A stretch of 64,000 nucleotides of DNA from Nephrocerus scutellatus. Its lineage: Eukaryota; Arthropoda; Insecta; Diptera; Pipunculidae. The position numbers were made by a program, and so were the translations under genes. Shown here one piece after another: positions 43,795-54,860 of this stretch; position 1 is the first letter of the stretch; each line of letters starts with the position of its first letter. The stretch spans positions 13,433,969 through 13,497,968 of the forward strand of contig OX352762.1 of assembly GCA_947095585.1 (NCBI GenBank), read 5' to 3'. The notes below the pieces were generated by a model. That model ran no database searches and had not been told where the DNA came from. It saw only the letters and a program-made list of their open reading frames with translations.

Positions 43795-44459
43795 CGGTGT
43801 CCGGGCTTGGCCTCCCGCAAAAATTCTCTCCACCGGTCCCGATTTCGAGCCGATCTCATCCCTAAACTCTGGGCGTCTTGGTCTGCGTTATCCTTCCAGC
43901 GAAGGCTGGACGGCCTCGCTGTCGTGTTCCATAAATCCCACCGCAAAGGACTTTCCGAGCAGGATCCTCTTCGCTCATGTGAGCTAGTTGTCCTGCCCAC
44001 CGGAGCCTACCGAGCTTAATTCTGTTCATGATGTTTACATCACGGTGACGCTCGAATATCATCATTGTAGAGTCTCCGGAATCGTCCTTCCTCACGTACG
44101 GGGCCAAGAATTCTCCGTAACACTTTTCTCTCGAACGCGGCTAAGAGGTCAGAATGCTTTTTGCTAAGCACCCAAGTTTCGGATCCATATATAAGTACTG
44201 GTACGACCATTGTCTTATTTAACAGCAGCTTGAATGTTATGGTTAAATTCCTGGATTTGAAGAGACTTGACAGAATACAATAGGCTTTGTTGGCTTTGAG
44301 CAACCATGCGCGTATTTCTGACTCCATGCTCTTATCGGCTTCTACAGTTGACCCGAGATAGTTATAGGATTGCACTACTACGAATTCGCGCTCCACTATT
44401 TTAATTACGGGACCAATTTTGGATCTTATACTCGCAGACGTTGCCACCATATACTTTGT
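43795..44459 (-). pseudogene. F2 thumb and C-terminal tail
   Basis: 44450-44040: VEREFVVVQSYNYLGSTVEA, IRAWLLKANKAYCILSSLFK and PVLIYGSETWVLSKKHSDLL, AAFERKVLRRILGPVREEGR. 44107-43862: IMNRIKLGRLRWAGQLAHMS, EEDPARKVLC. 44000-43788: SLRWKDNADQDAQSLGM and NRDRWREFLREAKPGH. The tail matches RLRWAGH..RM, PARKV, GRP..RW.D....D...LG, R.RWR....EAK of related elements. A frameshift lies near 43920. Confidence 0.8.
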
Positions 44460-45190
44460 TTTGCTCTCAATTATGTCCAGCCCGTATTTCGTGCCGCTCG
44501 CTGGATCTGGATGAAAGCTTTCTGTAAAGCCCTTTGGTTTGTACCAACGATGTCAATGTCGTCTGAGTAAGCCAGTATCTGAATGGACTTATAGGGGAAT
44601 GTTTCCTCTCACTGTACGCCAGAGTCTCGGATCACTTTCTCCAACTCCAGGTTGAAGAGCACGTAGGACAGTCCATCCCTTGTCGAAACCCCGTATAGAT
44701 GTTGAATGGGTTTGATAGTGATCCGGATATTTTTACTTGACTTATAATATTAGTGATGGAAACCTACATATATATTATAAAGTTCTACTCTGGCTATGCT
44801 ATCGTAGGCGGCTATAAAGTCTATAAAAAGGGTGTAGTGAGTTTTGAAACTCTTGCGTTTTTCCATCACCTGCCTAAGTGTGTAGATCTGATCAGTTGTT
44901 GATTTTCCTGGGATGAAGCCATAATGGTATGGACCAATGATCCCTTTAGCGTATGTGGCTATCTTGTCTTGAAGGAGAGAGGAGAAAATCCTATACGCAA
45001 TACTCAGAAACGTTATATCACGATAATTTCTGCAGGTTTTGATATCGCCTTTCTTGTATATGGGGCACAGGCTGTCCCTTCGCCAGTCTTCTGGCATCGC
45101 TTTTTCCTCCCATTCTTAAACCATTAATTCATGAATTGCTTGGAGTACTGTGGGGCCTCCTGTTTTAATCAGCTCCGCTGGGATACCATC
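44460..45190 (-). pseudogene. F2 reverse transcriptase
   Basis: 45097-44750: MPEDWRRDSLCPIYKKGDIK, RNYRDITFLSIAYRIFSSLL, GPYHYGFIPGKSTTDQIYTL and THYTLFIDFIAAYDSIARVE, with the first catalytic Asp in FIDFIAAYDS. 44750-44560 continues in other frames with KISGSLSNPFNI, a GLRQG-like motif, LELEKV and YKSIQILAYSDD, the catalytic box with S in place of the usual A. At least two frameshifts. Some relatives in the window lack this whole core. Confidence 0.82.
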
Positions 45191-45232
45191 TGATCCCGGC
45201 ACTTATTTCATTTGAGCCGATTTATCGGTCTG

Positions 45233-46300
45233 CTAACTTCGTCTAAGCTTGGTGGGCGGCAGCATAGTGTGTACTTCGGTCATTTGTGTTGTGTCCTCAG
45301 TTAGCTGACCATTAAGCAACTCATGAAAGTGCTCTTCCCATCGCTCTAATATGCCTTTGAGATCGTGGATTCGATTACCGTCTTTGTCTTTGCAGTATGT
45401 GCAACGCGGTGTATTTTGTGTCATACCGCGGACTCTTCGGTAAATCTTGCGAGCCTGGTGCGGTCCTCGCTCTCTGTGCTGTTCTAGTTCACGGACAAGA
45501 TTCTTCTCCCAGGCGGCTTTCTCTCGCCGGTGAAATGTTTTTTCATATCTTCTGAGCTCTTTACATTCATCTTGACCTGTCCGCGTTCTATGAGATTGTT
45601 GCATTGCTCGGTACGCAACATTCTTCTGTTCAGTCTCTAGCTTACATTCGTCATCGAACCAGTCGCTCCAGTCTCTACGACTACTGCCTAAGATAGTGTC
45701 AGCCGTGCTAATGACAATATTCTCAAGGTGTGTCCATTTCTCTTCTACGCCAAGTATCAAAGCCCCAGGATTTACTCTCCCTGCAAGTCGAATCCTATCG
45801 CTTGGCTGTAGTTGTTTCTGGTCTCTTCTTTGCAAAGGGCAGCCGTGTTGACTCGAATCTAGTCCGCGGATGCTGTCTTTCTTGATGATGTAATCCGCGC
45901 ACTAAGCACCACACCAACAATGTAGTGGTTTGAGTCGACGTTTGCAGCTCGGTACGTTCGTACCGCCATCATCATGTAGTCTATCTGGTTGCAAGAGGCT
46001 CCATCAGGAGATACCCAGGTAGATATTTGTGGCTTGCTGCCATCTCTATGACTCGTTGTCCATTGTCATTAGTGTTCTCGTGTAAGCTATGCCAATGTAC
46101 TGCCTGAATACTGGCAATCCTACCTCTATTTTAGCATTCATATCCCCCAGGTTGATTTTTACATCACACTGAGGGCAGGCATGGAGTTCCCGTTCGACTG
46201 ATTCAAAGAATTCTTCTTTTTCATCATCTGAGGAATCCTCTGTAGGTGGGTGAACATTTATGAGGCTTATGTTTTTAAATGTGAACCTTTCCGATATGAT
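45233..46300 (-). pseudogene. F2 endonuclease C-half and linker
   Basis: 46300-46130: NISLINVHPPTEDSSDDEKE, ERELHACPQCDVKINLGDMN and AKIEV, with the EN catalytic GDMNAK. After a decayed part (46130-45900) the linker is open for 200 codons (45835-45233): QRRDQKQLQPSDRIRLAGRV, NPGALILGVEEKWTHLENIV, RRDWSDWFDDECKLETEQKN, GMTQNTPRCTYCKDKDGNRI, ILERWEEHFHELLNGQLTED. The linker is rich in charged residues; its function in these LINEs is not known to me. Confidence 0.8.
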
Positions 46301-48384
46301 TTAACGAGATAGAACTTTGCTTCATGGGCTTACTCAATTGTGAGTGAATGAACTTTATTCTGGACTACAAACTGATAAAGGTCTATAGACAATATTTGTA
46401 TACTTACTATTACTATGAATTTTTGCGGTCACTTGTCAATAGTTTTTGAAGCTTAAACTTAACCTCTTTGCACAAAGCCCTACGTACATGTTATTGAGCA
46501 TCCAATTGAAGGCTTAAGTACGTGAAGTAAATGGCTTTAATGTGTCTGCAAAATGATGTTGTTACCTCATTTATTAGTTTATTTGCTCACATAAAAGTGC
46601 TCACCTTATACGTGTCTCTACATCGTAAATAAATTCCTTTGCTATGACATTGCTTTGGTAGTTATATCAGCTCGAAACTTCTCGTCACATAATTCCGATA
46701 AAATAATAAACATTCCTTACCGGATAATAATTTATTTATTACCAACAAACCAACAGAACTAGAGCTAAGTAACTACCAACAATGCCACATGTCACCGAAT
46801 GATACGAGAATACGAAATTGCTGCACACTATCACATAAATCTGCCATAAAATGACTCATTTAAATGACTGCTTGCCTTCTCTTCCCACTGACACACAGGA
46901 CACGCGTCCATAGGACAGGCCAGTAGAAACTCTATGCCAAGAGGTAAAATCCGACCGGTTGGAATTCTATGTTATTTTTGCGAAAATTTACTTGTTAACT
47001 GGCTTTCCAGTATAACAACAACAACAGCAACAACAACAACAACTGTTGACAGTTTCAATAATTCATATTTGCTATAATGGTATGCCAATGAGTAATAAAT
47101 AACTTATTATTCCAAACGAACTGTCAACAACTGACATTGTGAACAAATTTATGCCTCTCGATGGGGTAGGTATGGGAGTAAGGGAGTACCTAATTGGGTA
47201 GCTGCGCACTTAAAACTGAATGGAGTAGGATGCGTTCCAAGTGAAATTAAGAAATGTCCCTTAAGAAATTACGACCGAATAAACTTGTGCCGTAACACAT
47301 AATGTTGTTAACGCACATACAAGTACCGGCACAAAATGGAATACATTTCGATGAGTTTATGTGGATATTGTGGTGGTGTATGTAATAGAGGACCGATGGA
47401 GTTGTCACGCGAAATTTTCTTACATCAGTCTACCAACGGAAACAAGCAACAACAACAGCAACACACCAACATCAATGATTATATCATCGTGAAATAAGAA
47501 GCAGCAAAAAAAAAACTTTCAATAAAAAGGATAACTATGTGTCCTTCTATGCCGATAAATTTTTTATGTACTACACTGCTGCTACGGAACAAGGTCTACT
47601 GTCAAGGATCTGAAGTGATATCGCTTCGCCGTTCTGTTAATAAAATAAAAGCTTAACATCGCTCGAGGACCACCTGAGAAATTAATTAACGTTTTCTCTT
47701 TAACGGCAAAAGAATTTGTAATTAGCCTAAATAAACATTTTCCTGGCTACTGCTGTCCCAGCTGACCGTCGTTTGTATACGCAGTTTGTTCGTTTCTTAT
47801 ATATCTCTAAATATCCCCAGGTGGAAAAAGATGTTAAAGGATATTTGCCACTGCAATGGCGAACCGGGAAACAGGACCTATTCAATTATGATCGTCGGCA
47901 ATTTCTTGCGGCAATTCCACAAAAAAATTCTTCCGACAAAACGACACCGGCGAATGAGTGATTTCCATTTTTTTATTTTTTTTCTTAACATTTCAAAGAA
48001 AATAAAAAGATAACTAAAGACTACCGAAGGCATGAGGGAAAGGAGAGAAAGATACTCAGTCAAATAATAAAACTGAAATTTCATTACAAATAATTTTCCG
48101 GCTTTTCTACCTTCTTTCACTCAGAAATCGGACACGCATATTGTATTGGTTAAGGTATTTTTAAGCTTCAAATACATTGAATAGTACCCTGGAGCAATCG
48201 CTCTCGTCGTCCTTTTCCGCTTTCAGTTTTCCGGATACAAGCTCTTTTGTCAAACACCTGTAATGGTATGAAATGGTTCTGAAGCAATACAGTGTTGTGG
48301 AAAAAAAATCTAGCTGTTATATTGGAAGTACACAGGTATATATATGAGGACTTTAGAAGAGGTTCTTATTTTTAAGAATTAGCT
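46301..48384. other. AT-rich spacer
   Basis: About 2 kb without recognisable transposon or gene. CAA-type simple repeats at 47008-47042 and several A/T runs. The frames at 47773-48013 are unsupported. Confidence 0.4.
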
Positions 48385-48690
48385 AAAAACGCTTAACAAA
48401 TCAAGAGCGGCTGGACGTCGATATAAGAAAGCGTAAATGGCAATGGATTGGTCACACACTGAGGAAACCAAATGACGAAATTGCAAAGCAGTCATTTGAA
48501 TGGAATCCACAGGGTGCAGGGCGGGTTGGAAGATCAAGAAAAACATGGAAATCAACTGTCTTAGCAGAAGCAGAATCCCAGAGTAGGACGTGGCCACAGC
48601 TAAAATACCTTGCTGCAGACCGTGAAGGATGGAGACATTTTGTTGACACCCTATGCCACAACCGGGGTTACCGCACGATGATGATGATGA
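48385..48690 (+). pseudogene. RTE-type LINE C-terminus with ATG-repeat tail
   Basis: Plus strand: RLDVDIRKRKWQWIGHTLRK, PNDEIAKQSFEWNPQGAGRV, GRSRKTWKSTVLAEAESQSR and DREGWRHFVDTLCHNRGYR. It ends at (ATG)4 near 48677-48690, the short simple-repeat 3' end expected for RTE-type elements. This fits a severe 5' truncation, only the last ~300 bp having been inserted. The frame is open across the whole fragment. Confidence 0.8.
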
Positions 48691-49094
48691 CTTTGTTTTT
48701 GTGTTTTTCTGTTGCTTGTTGAAAATATAGTCTAAAATTCATTGACAATAATAGGTAAAGGGTTTTCAATAGAAACATAATTATTTTGTATTTTCATACA
48801 AACGTTACCTTAAAGATTTTTTATGATCTGTCAATGCACAAACATCAGCTAAGGTTTACATTCTTATCATGATAAAGTTCATTAACGAGCAACGGTTGGA
48901 AACTACTTTGTTACTCCAATTTTCGGTCGCAATAAACGGCCTACCAGACAGGCTGTACATGCGATCTATATAAAAAAAAATGGAATGCTCTTCGTTGGTA
49001 ACCGCTTCACCTGAGAATGGCTAGGCCGATTTGGTTCATTTTTATTTTAAAATATTCATCATAGTCTGAGTAAGGTTCGTGTGGAAAGAATAAT
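48691..49094. other. Spacer
   Basis: AT-rich, no recognised gene. Confidence 0.35.
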
Positions 49095-49262
49095 TGGAAA
49101 AGTTGCCCGAAAATGTGGTAAACTCGGGAAAAACTCGCGACCATAACTCTCATGATTCGAACGATCGTTTGCGAAATAATTTTTTCGTTTTGTTCGTTAT
49201 GGTCCTGGGAAAGAAAGACAATTACAAAAGAAAGTCAGAAAATTCGGACAAACTGCAAAAAT
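49095..49262 (+). repeat. Dispersed repeat R-b, copy 2
   Basis: AACTCGCGACCATAACTCTC, GATTCGAACGATCG, TTTTGTTCGTTATGGTC, AAAGACAATTACAAAAGAAA match 24640-24765. It ends where F3 begins. Confidence 0.7.
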
Positions 49263-50204
49263 GGAGTACGGGTTACTATTTTCATCACCCAGTCGATGAC
49301 AATTTTGAAAAGCAATGGTGAGAGGGTGCAACCTTGCTTGACTCCCGAGTAGATGTTGAAAGGTGAGCCAAGATGACCGTTATGAATGACGCGGCATGTT
49401 GAGTCGCGGTACAGCTCCTTAATGATGTTGATGATTTTTTCCGGAACACCATAGCTAGACAAAATCTGCCACATCATGTTTCGGCCTACGCTCTCAAAAG
49501 CGCGTTTAAAATCTACAAAAACCATATACAGAGGAGAGCGATACTCAACTGACTGTTCAATGATTATACACAGGGTGTTAATTTGATCAGTACAAGAACG
49601 GATTGGGCGAAATCCTGGTTGTTTGTTTCTCAAAATTTGCTCTAACGCATTCCGTAAGCGCCTAGCTATTATAGAGGAGATCACTTGGTTTATGGTGTTT
49701 AGCAGGGTAATTCCTCTCCAGTTTTCGCAATTGCTCAAATCACTTTCTTGGGAAGGTTGACACTTAAGCCTTCTTTAACCGACGATGGAATGGATTCAGA
49801 TTCCCAGATATCTTGATATATCGACGTCGGCTTGAAGGAGTTCTGCGTGATGTTGTCATTGCTGCTTTATCTGATTGCAGTGAACGAATTATTGTCCTTA
49901 TCTCTTCCAACGAAGGAGTAGCTACGCTGATGTTAAGTAGCCTATTAGGGTGCAAATGTTGATTGATGGACGTGTCTGGCGAATTACAATTCAAAATATT
50001 CTTAAAATATTTTGTCCAGCGAGTTAATGGTTGTTCCTTTATAAGGACTAAAGAGCCATCTATTGCCTTAACAGGGTAGTTGATGTGGTGTTTCTTGTTG
50101 GCGAGCTTACTAGCGAGTTGGTAGACCGTATTGTATTGTCCACTATCAGCGGCTTGATGTGCTTGTGTTGCGATGTCGCTTAGCCATGCTCGTTTGTCGT
50201 TCAT
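49262..50204 (-). pseudogene. F3 reverse transcriptase, N-terminal two thirds
   Basis: 50204-49764: DKRAWLSDIATQAHQAADSG, YQLASKLANKKHHINYPVKA, SLEEIRTIIRSLQSDKAA. 49738-49262, open for 167 codons: NCENWRGITLLNTINQVISS, RNKQPGFRPIRSCTDQINTL, SPLYMVFVDFKRAFESVGRN (first catalytic Asp), SGVKQGCTLSPLLFKIVIDW. The YADD box is beyond the truncation. A frameshift near 49764 separates the two parts. Confidence 0.85.
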
Positions 50205-50483
50205 AGCTGAACAGCCAACTTGCCGGTTCAGGTCCCTATACTTCCGCGCTAATGCGCTTCGCTCGGCTACTTTGATGGATTGGCGCTCACGAAGGGTGTT
50301 TCATGTACTATCTGATATCCATTCTTTTATAGTTGTGTCGGGATAACCTTAAATGGTTGAGGCTTCATCCGTATACGCATTTACTGTTTTTTTCCATTTA
50401 GACTAAAGGGTTTGGGGCTGTATCTTAGAGAGTGACTGTTGTTTGCGGGATACATATTTGTAGTTTCACATCTCTCAGTACTG

Positions 50484-51190
50484 CTACATTTGGCTTTCTC
50501 GTTGTTTGACTTCATGTTGTTGAGTGTACCGTGAGCTCAGCTGCACACTGCCAATCACAAGGTAATGGTCGTTTGAGGCGTCGGCTGCTCTTCGGGATCT
50601 AACGTCCAGCAACGATGCTCGCCACTTGCGGTTTATAGTGAAATTGTTGTACATGTCATGAGGAGAGTTCCAGGTGACTTTTTGGATGTTTTTGTGGGAA
50701 AAAATTGTGCCTCCAATGATTAGGTTGCGATCAGAACATAGATCAGCACACCTTTCTCCGTTGTCATTCACAGAACCAAGTCTATGCTTTCCCATTAAAT
50801 GGTTCCAACTTACCTACTTTTGCATTAAGATGTCACTCTTCCGTAGCTGATCTAATGAATTATTTAGACGCTTGTTCCGTTGGTGCGTAAACTTGAACGA
50901 TCACGACCTGTTGAACAGAAGATTTAAATCTTGCAATAATAATTTTATCGGATATTGCTTGCCAGTCTTTTAACGATTTTCTGGCGGCTTTAGAAGGCAA
51001 AAATCCCACTCCATTCGCATGGTATTCTCCTGCAGGCTTACCCGAAAAATTAGAAACTAGACGGTAGATGTTCGCTTTTCCCCTACCCCAGGCCATCTCA
51101 TCTCACTAAGACCAAGAATCTCTAGATGGTATTTACGAAATTCTTTTGTTAATTGTCCAAGCGTTGTTGTCTTGACGAGCGTGCAAACTC
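50484..51190 (-). pseudogene. F3 endonuclease (broken)
   Basis: 51096-50860: LVSNFSGKPAGEYHANGVGF, LPSKAARKSLKDWQAISDKI and QQVVIVQVYAPTEQAS. 50795-50484: MGKHRLGSVNDNGERCADLC, SDRNLIIGGTIFSHKNIQKV, KWRASLLDVRSRRAADASND and HYLVIGSVQLS. Ends with the catalytic-type DH reading ND-HY. The two halves are separated by a frame break near 50830. Confidence 0.78.
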
Positions 51191-51699
51191 GATATGTATC
51201 AGAGGCTTGTATTAGTTTCAAGAATCAATTTATTCAGTTGAGTGGTGATTGGCTAACCGCAACCTAGGTCGACATGAAGCGCCGCCAACCAAGGCAAGTC
51301 CCCTTCTTATTTAGCCCCCACCCAAGCTAATACAAATCGGATTGGGTACCGAAATCTTTCACTTGATTTGGCCGAGCTTTCAGTAACGCGACGTGGACGC
51401 ATAAGATAGGAGTTGTGATGTGAGAGGCTAAGGACATGATTGTCTTTAATCGCATCATCATCACCGTTGCCACCATCAAAAATCATACTTTTGCGGAAAT
51501 TGCTCAGATTCAAGAACATAAAAGAATAAATGCTAATGCTAAGATTCGTCGCCAAACTGACTTGAAAACTTAGGGAAGGACATAAATGCAGCAATATGTT
51601 ATGATCTATACAAAGTGTATTTTCCATGCCTTATGCAACTTTTTGAAACTTCTACTACAAGAGAAAGTATAGCATTTATAACCTAACAGGCTTATGTTT
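51191..51699. other. Spacer
   Basis: The minus frame at 51307-51627 is unsupported. Nothing recognised. Confidence 0.35.
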
Positions 51700-52160
51700 G
51701 TGGTATGAAATACAAAGTGGAAGAAATGGCTACGATATTGCGAGTGCAGAATCAATTTTCAAGGATAACTTACAAGAGGCATAAGTTATTTTAGGGTCTG
51801 ATTCCTACATGCCCCAGAATAGAAACAGGACCACCGCATTAGCTTTACTTAAGTTTTCATCATGGTATCCAAACACAAAAGATACGTTTTTCTTCGCGAC
51901 TTTTGAGAAATCAATAAATGAAACAGTGCATATTGTAATCGATAGGATCCCTCACTCCCTCATGCGTTACCTGAAAAAGCATGGACTACCAAAACGTTAG
52001 AAGAATTGACGCAGTTATTTTCAACAGATAATAGGCCACTGTCGGCCTACAGCTTGTACCATTTTCAATATGCAGATAAATTGGATTACAATCAAACCAA
52101 TCTTCTTGCGTTAAAGTATCGGGAAGAATATGGGGATAAGTGCAGTTTCAACTGATTTTT
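51700..52160 (+). pseudogene. Unrecognised decayed coding sequence
   Basis: Two plus-strand frames give consecutive, protein-like sequence. 51809-52000 reads LALLKFSSWYPNTKDTFFF, FEKSINETVHIVIDRIPHSL, MRYLKKHGLP. 51994-52157 reads TLEELTQLFSTDNRPLSAYS, LYHFQYADKLDYNQTNLLAL, KYREEYGDKC. The homology-free text flows from one to the other across a one-base change near 51997, so a single ancestral ORF with a frameshift is likely. An earlier stretch (MKYKVEEMATILRVQNQFSR at about 51703) may belong too. I cannot name the family; it could be a host-gene fragment or an unfamiliar transposon protein. Confidence 0.4.
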
Positions 52161-52309
52161 TAACAAAAACTGGACATATACCAAAAAGTTTTACCTTTAC
52201 GAGTTACATAAATAATCAGATAAAATAAATCCTTTTAATGAAAAAAAGGCAACAAACATTATTCGAAGATATGAAGAAAAAGGAATTCGTTTCTTTATCA
52301 TGGTCATCA

Positions 52310-52458
52310 CCATCACATCCGTCCTGGCCTCCTGCAAAAAGTCTCTCCACCGGTCCCGATTGTGAGTCGATGACACCCAGTTTTGTATCCCTAAACTCTG
52401 GGCGTCCAGGTCTGCTTGGATCATAGGCTTGGCCGGCCTCGCTGTCGTGTTCCATAAA
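52310..52458 (-). pseudogene. LINE F2 copy 2: C-terminal tail, separated from its body
   Basis: Minus strand LWNTTARPAKPMIQADLDAQ, SLGIQNWVSSTHNRDRWRDF, LQEAR is the F2 tail (compare 43788-44000). It ends at TTCCATAAAT (52450-52459). The adjoining upstream tail sequence, expected after TTCCATAAAT, resumes at about 53294 (CCAAAGAACTTTCCGAGC). Confidence 0.75.
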
Positions 52459-53293
52459 TACTTCGTCTTATATACACTATCGATAATTATAAAAAAAGGA
52501 CTCATATCCAGTTAATATCTAATGGGAGAAACGGGCAGTATACCATTGCTGTTGTTGTGTTTCTTTTTCTACACACGTCTAAAAAATTAATTATTTTTCC
52601 CGTAAAACTTTAAGCCATCTTGAGACACCCTGCGAATCTTTGCCACTCTTCAGAAGTCAGAAGTCGTCCGCTCGCCACCAGTCAGAGTCAATTTCTATAG
52701 AGAATATGTTGAAAAAATAAAGTGGAAAAAGTTTGTGTGTTTGTATGTTTGTATATGTTAGGATTCTGATTGAAAAACGAATGCAAAACTTTTACTGACG
52801 ATATTAATAATCTCCTTTCAATCTTCACCTGCGAGTGAAAAAAAAGCAAAACAATGAAAAGTATTTCACGGTTGCCGAATTTTCTATTAAAAATGATCGA
52901 ATATCTGCAAAGCCACTGCAACGTCGGAAGGTTTTACATTTTTCGTTGATGAGGAAAAACTTTTTTCCCCAACAGTCGGGGAACATTAAATTTTGAAGTT
53001 TTTTTTTTGCTTCCCCATTGCATATTATAGCTAAGTGTCTGTTTTGTTTTGTGGTATGTATGCTTATGTATATATTCGTGGAAGTGATGATACATTACAA
53101 TTATGATGTTTTCATTATCAGAGTAAATTAATTTTAATTCATTTTCATTGCAAATGAAAAACAATTCTCAGAGAAATTCGATTTCAGCTGTTGCTTCCGT
53201 CAACCGGCAGGATTTATGATACATTATGAATGAATCTCACAATTCGCTAATATGATGGTGCATTAACACAATTTGTCCAAACTCGTAACATTC
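52459..53293. other. ~0.83-kb insertion inside F2 copy 2
   Basis: AT-rich sequence separates two adjacent parts of the F2 C-terminus. I recognise no transposase, TIR or target-site duplication at its edges, and no gene within. Confidence 0.55.
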
Positions 53294-54690
53294 CCCAAAG
53301 AACTTTCCGAGCAGGATACTCTTCGCTCATCGCATTTAGGTGTCCTGCCCACTGGAGCCAACCGAGCTTAATTCTCTTCACAATTTCGACATCATGGTAA
53401 CGATCGTAGATCTCATCATTGTAGAGTCACCGGAATTGTCCTTTCTAACATACGGGGCCAACAATTCTCCGTAAGACTTTTGTCTCGAACACCGCTAAGA
53501 GGTCAGAATGCTTTTTGCGTAGCACCCAAGTCTCAGATCAATATGTAAGTACTAGTATGGTTATTGTCTTACATATCAGCAGCTTGGATATTATGGTTAA
53601 GTTCTCCTGGATTTGAAGAGTCTTGACAAACTATAGTAGGCTTTGTTGACTTTAAGCGTGCGCGTATTTCTGGTTCAATTCTGTTATCGGCAACTACAGT
53701 TCACCCGAAGTAGTTAAAGGATTGCACTACTACAAGTTCGCGCTCCACTATTTGAATTGAGGGACCAATGCTGGTCGTAAACGTGGCCACCATGTACTTT
53801 GTTGATTTGCCACACTGCTATGACCAATGATGGCTTTAGCGTTTGGGGCTATCCTGTCTTGAAGGATATAGGAGCAAATCTTAAACGCGGTACTCAACAA
53901 CGTAATACCACGATAATTGCTGCAGGTTTTGATATCTCCCTTATTATGTATGGGGCACTGTATGCCTCTTCGCCAGTCTTATGGCATAGCTTCTTCCTCC
54001 CATACTTGCACTATTATTTCATGAATTGCTTGGTGTAATGTGGCGCCTCCTATTTTTATCAGGTTCGCAAGGATCCCATCAGATCCCCGAGCCTTATTAT
54101 TTTTGAGCCGACTTATCGCCTTGCCAACTTCGTCTATGCTTGGTGGCGGCCGCACAGTATGACTTCGGCCATTGGTGGAGCCTCCAATTCCTCAGTTAGC
54201 TGGCCATTTAGCAACTCATGAAAGTGCTCTTCCCATCGCTTTAAGATGCCTTTAAGATCGGCGATCAGATTACCATCTTTTTCCTTACAGTATGTTCAAC
54301 GCGGTGAATATTGCTTCATAACGCGGACTCTTTGGTAGAACTTCCGCACTTGGTGCTCTCTGTACTGTTCTGGTTCACGGACGAGACTCTTCTCCCAGGA
54401 TGCTTTCTTTCGCCGGTGAACTGTTTTTTCATATCTTCTTCTTAACGACCAAATTCCCTGTCCACCGCATCTCCTGGATTGCTCTTATGTCAGCCTTATA
54501 TTTAGACAGGGGCAGCTGCTGTGCAGCTCGTGCTCTATAGAGTGATCGTACGTTCCATGAGAAAATTCTTAAATCTTTTAGCCGTTTACGCTGCCGTGGT
54601 CGTCGTCGTTCATCAGTGTATCCGAGGCTGATTTTGGGTTCCGTAATAATAATTTTCTACGGGCGAGGTTATTGGCATCGCGCCAACATT
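53294..54690 (-). pseudogene. LINE F2 copy 2: body with two internal deletions
   Basis: From the 3' side on the minus strand: tail and thumb (53294-53797; matches 43950-44450), then directly the RT segment equivalent to 44920-45130 (53810-54040), linker (54060-54435) and, from 54440, the endonuclease N-terminus equivalent to 20430-20660 (DLRIFSWNVRSLYRAR on minus). Missing are the RT core between 'GPYHYGF' and thumb, and the endonuclease C-half. Many stops. It resembles an internally deleted RNA copy or a recombination product. Confidence 0.75.
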
Positions 54691-54698
54691 ACTTTGAA

Positions 54699-54860
54699 GG
54701 GAGTAGCCCGATCATTCCGCTTTTCCTGCTTTGGAGGCAAATTACCGGCGGCCACCACGTGGAGGTTTGATCGCACTTCCACCAGTCGGAGATAGTTACG
54801 CCCACCTTCAATTCTAAAGTATTCTGTGTTATTCCCCCTATTCTGCTGATGGCTGACCGC
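54699..54860 (-). repeat. Dispersed repeat R-a, inverted copy
   Basis: GTAGCCCGATCATTCCGCTT, CGGCGGCCACCACGTGGAGG, TTATTCCCCCTATTCTGCTG are the reverse complement of 17340-17510. It lies immediately 5' of the F2 endonuclease on the minus strand, supporting the idea that R-a is the F2 5' UTR. Confidence 0.7.

Larger units (their letters stand above)
43795..46300 (-). mobile_element. CFDP2-like LINE F2, longest copy, 5'-truncated in the endonuclease
   Basis: On the minus strand: endonuclease C-half (46300-45840), charged linker (45835-45190), RT (45130-44460), thumb and post-RT (44450-44040) and C-terminal tail (44107-43795). The order is complete after the truncated 5' end. Frame breaks occur between blocks, but individual blocks are open for 100-200 codons. 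This copy defines the junctions missing from other F2 copies in the window. Confidence 0.85.
49262..51190 (-). mobile_element. RTE-type LINE F3, endonuclease to mid-RT, 3'-truncated
   Basis: Minus strand order: endonuclease N-half (51190-50850), endonuclease C-half (50795-50484), linker (50484-50210), RT start (50204-49764), RT middle (49738-49262). It stops after the template-grip motif, before the catalytic box, and R-b follows at once. The missing 3' end is unusual for a LINE and suggests a later deletion or rearrangement. Confidence 0.8.
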
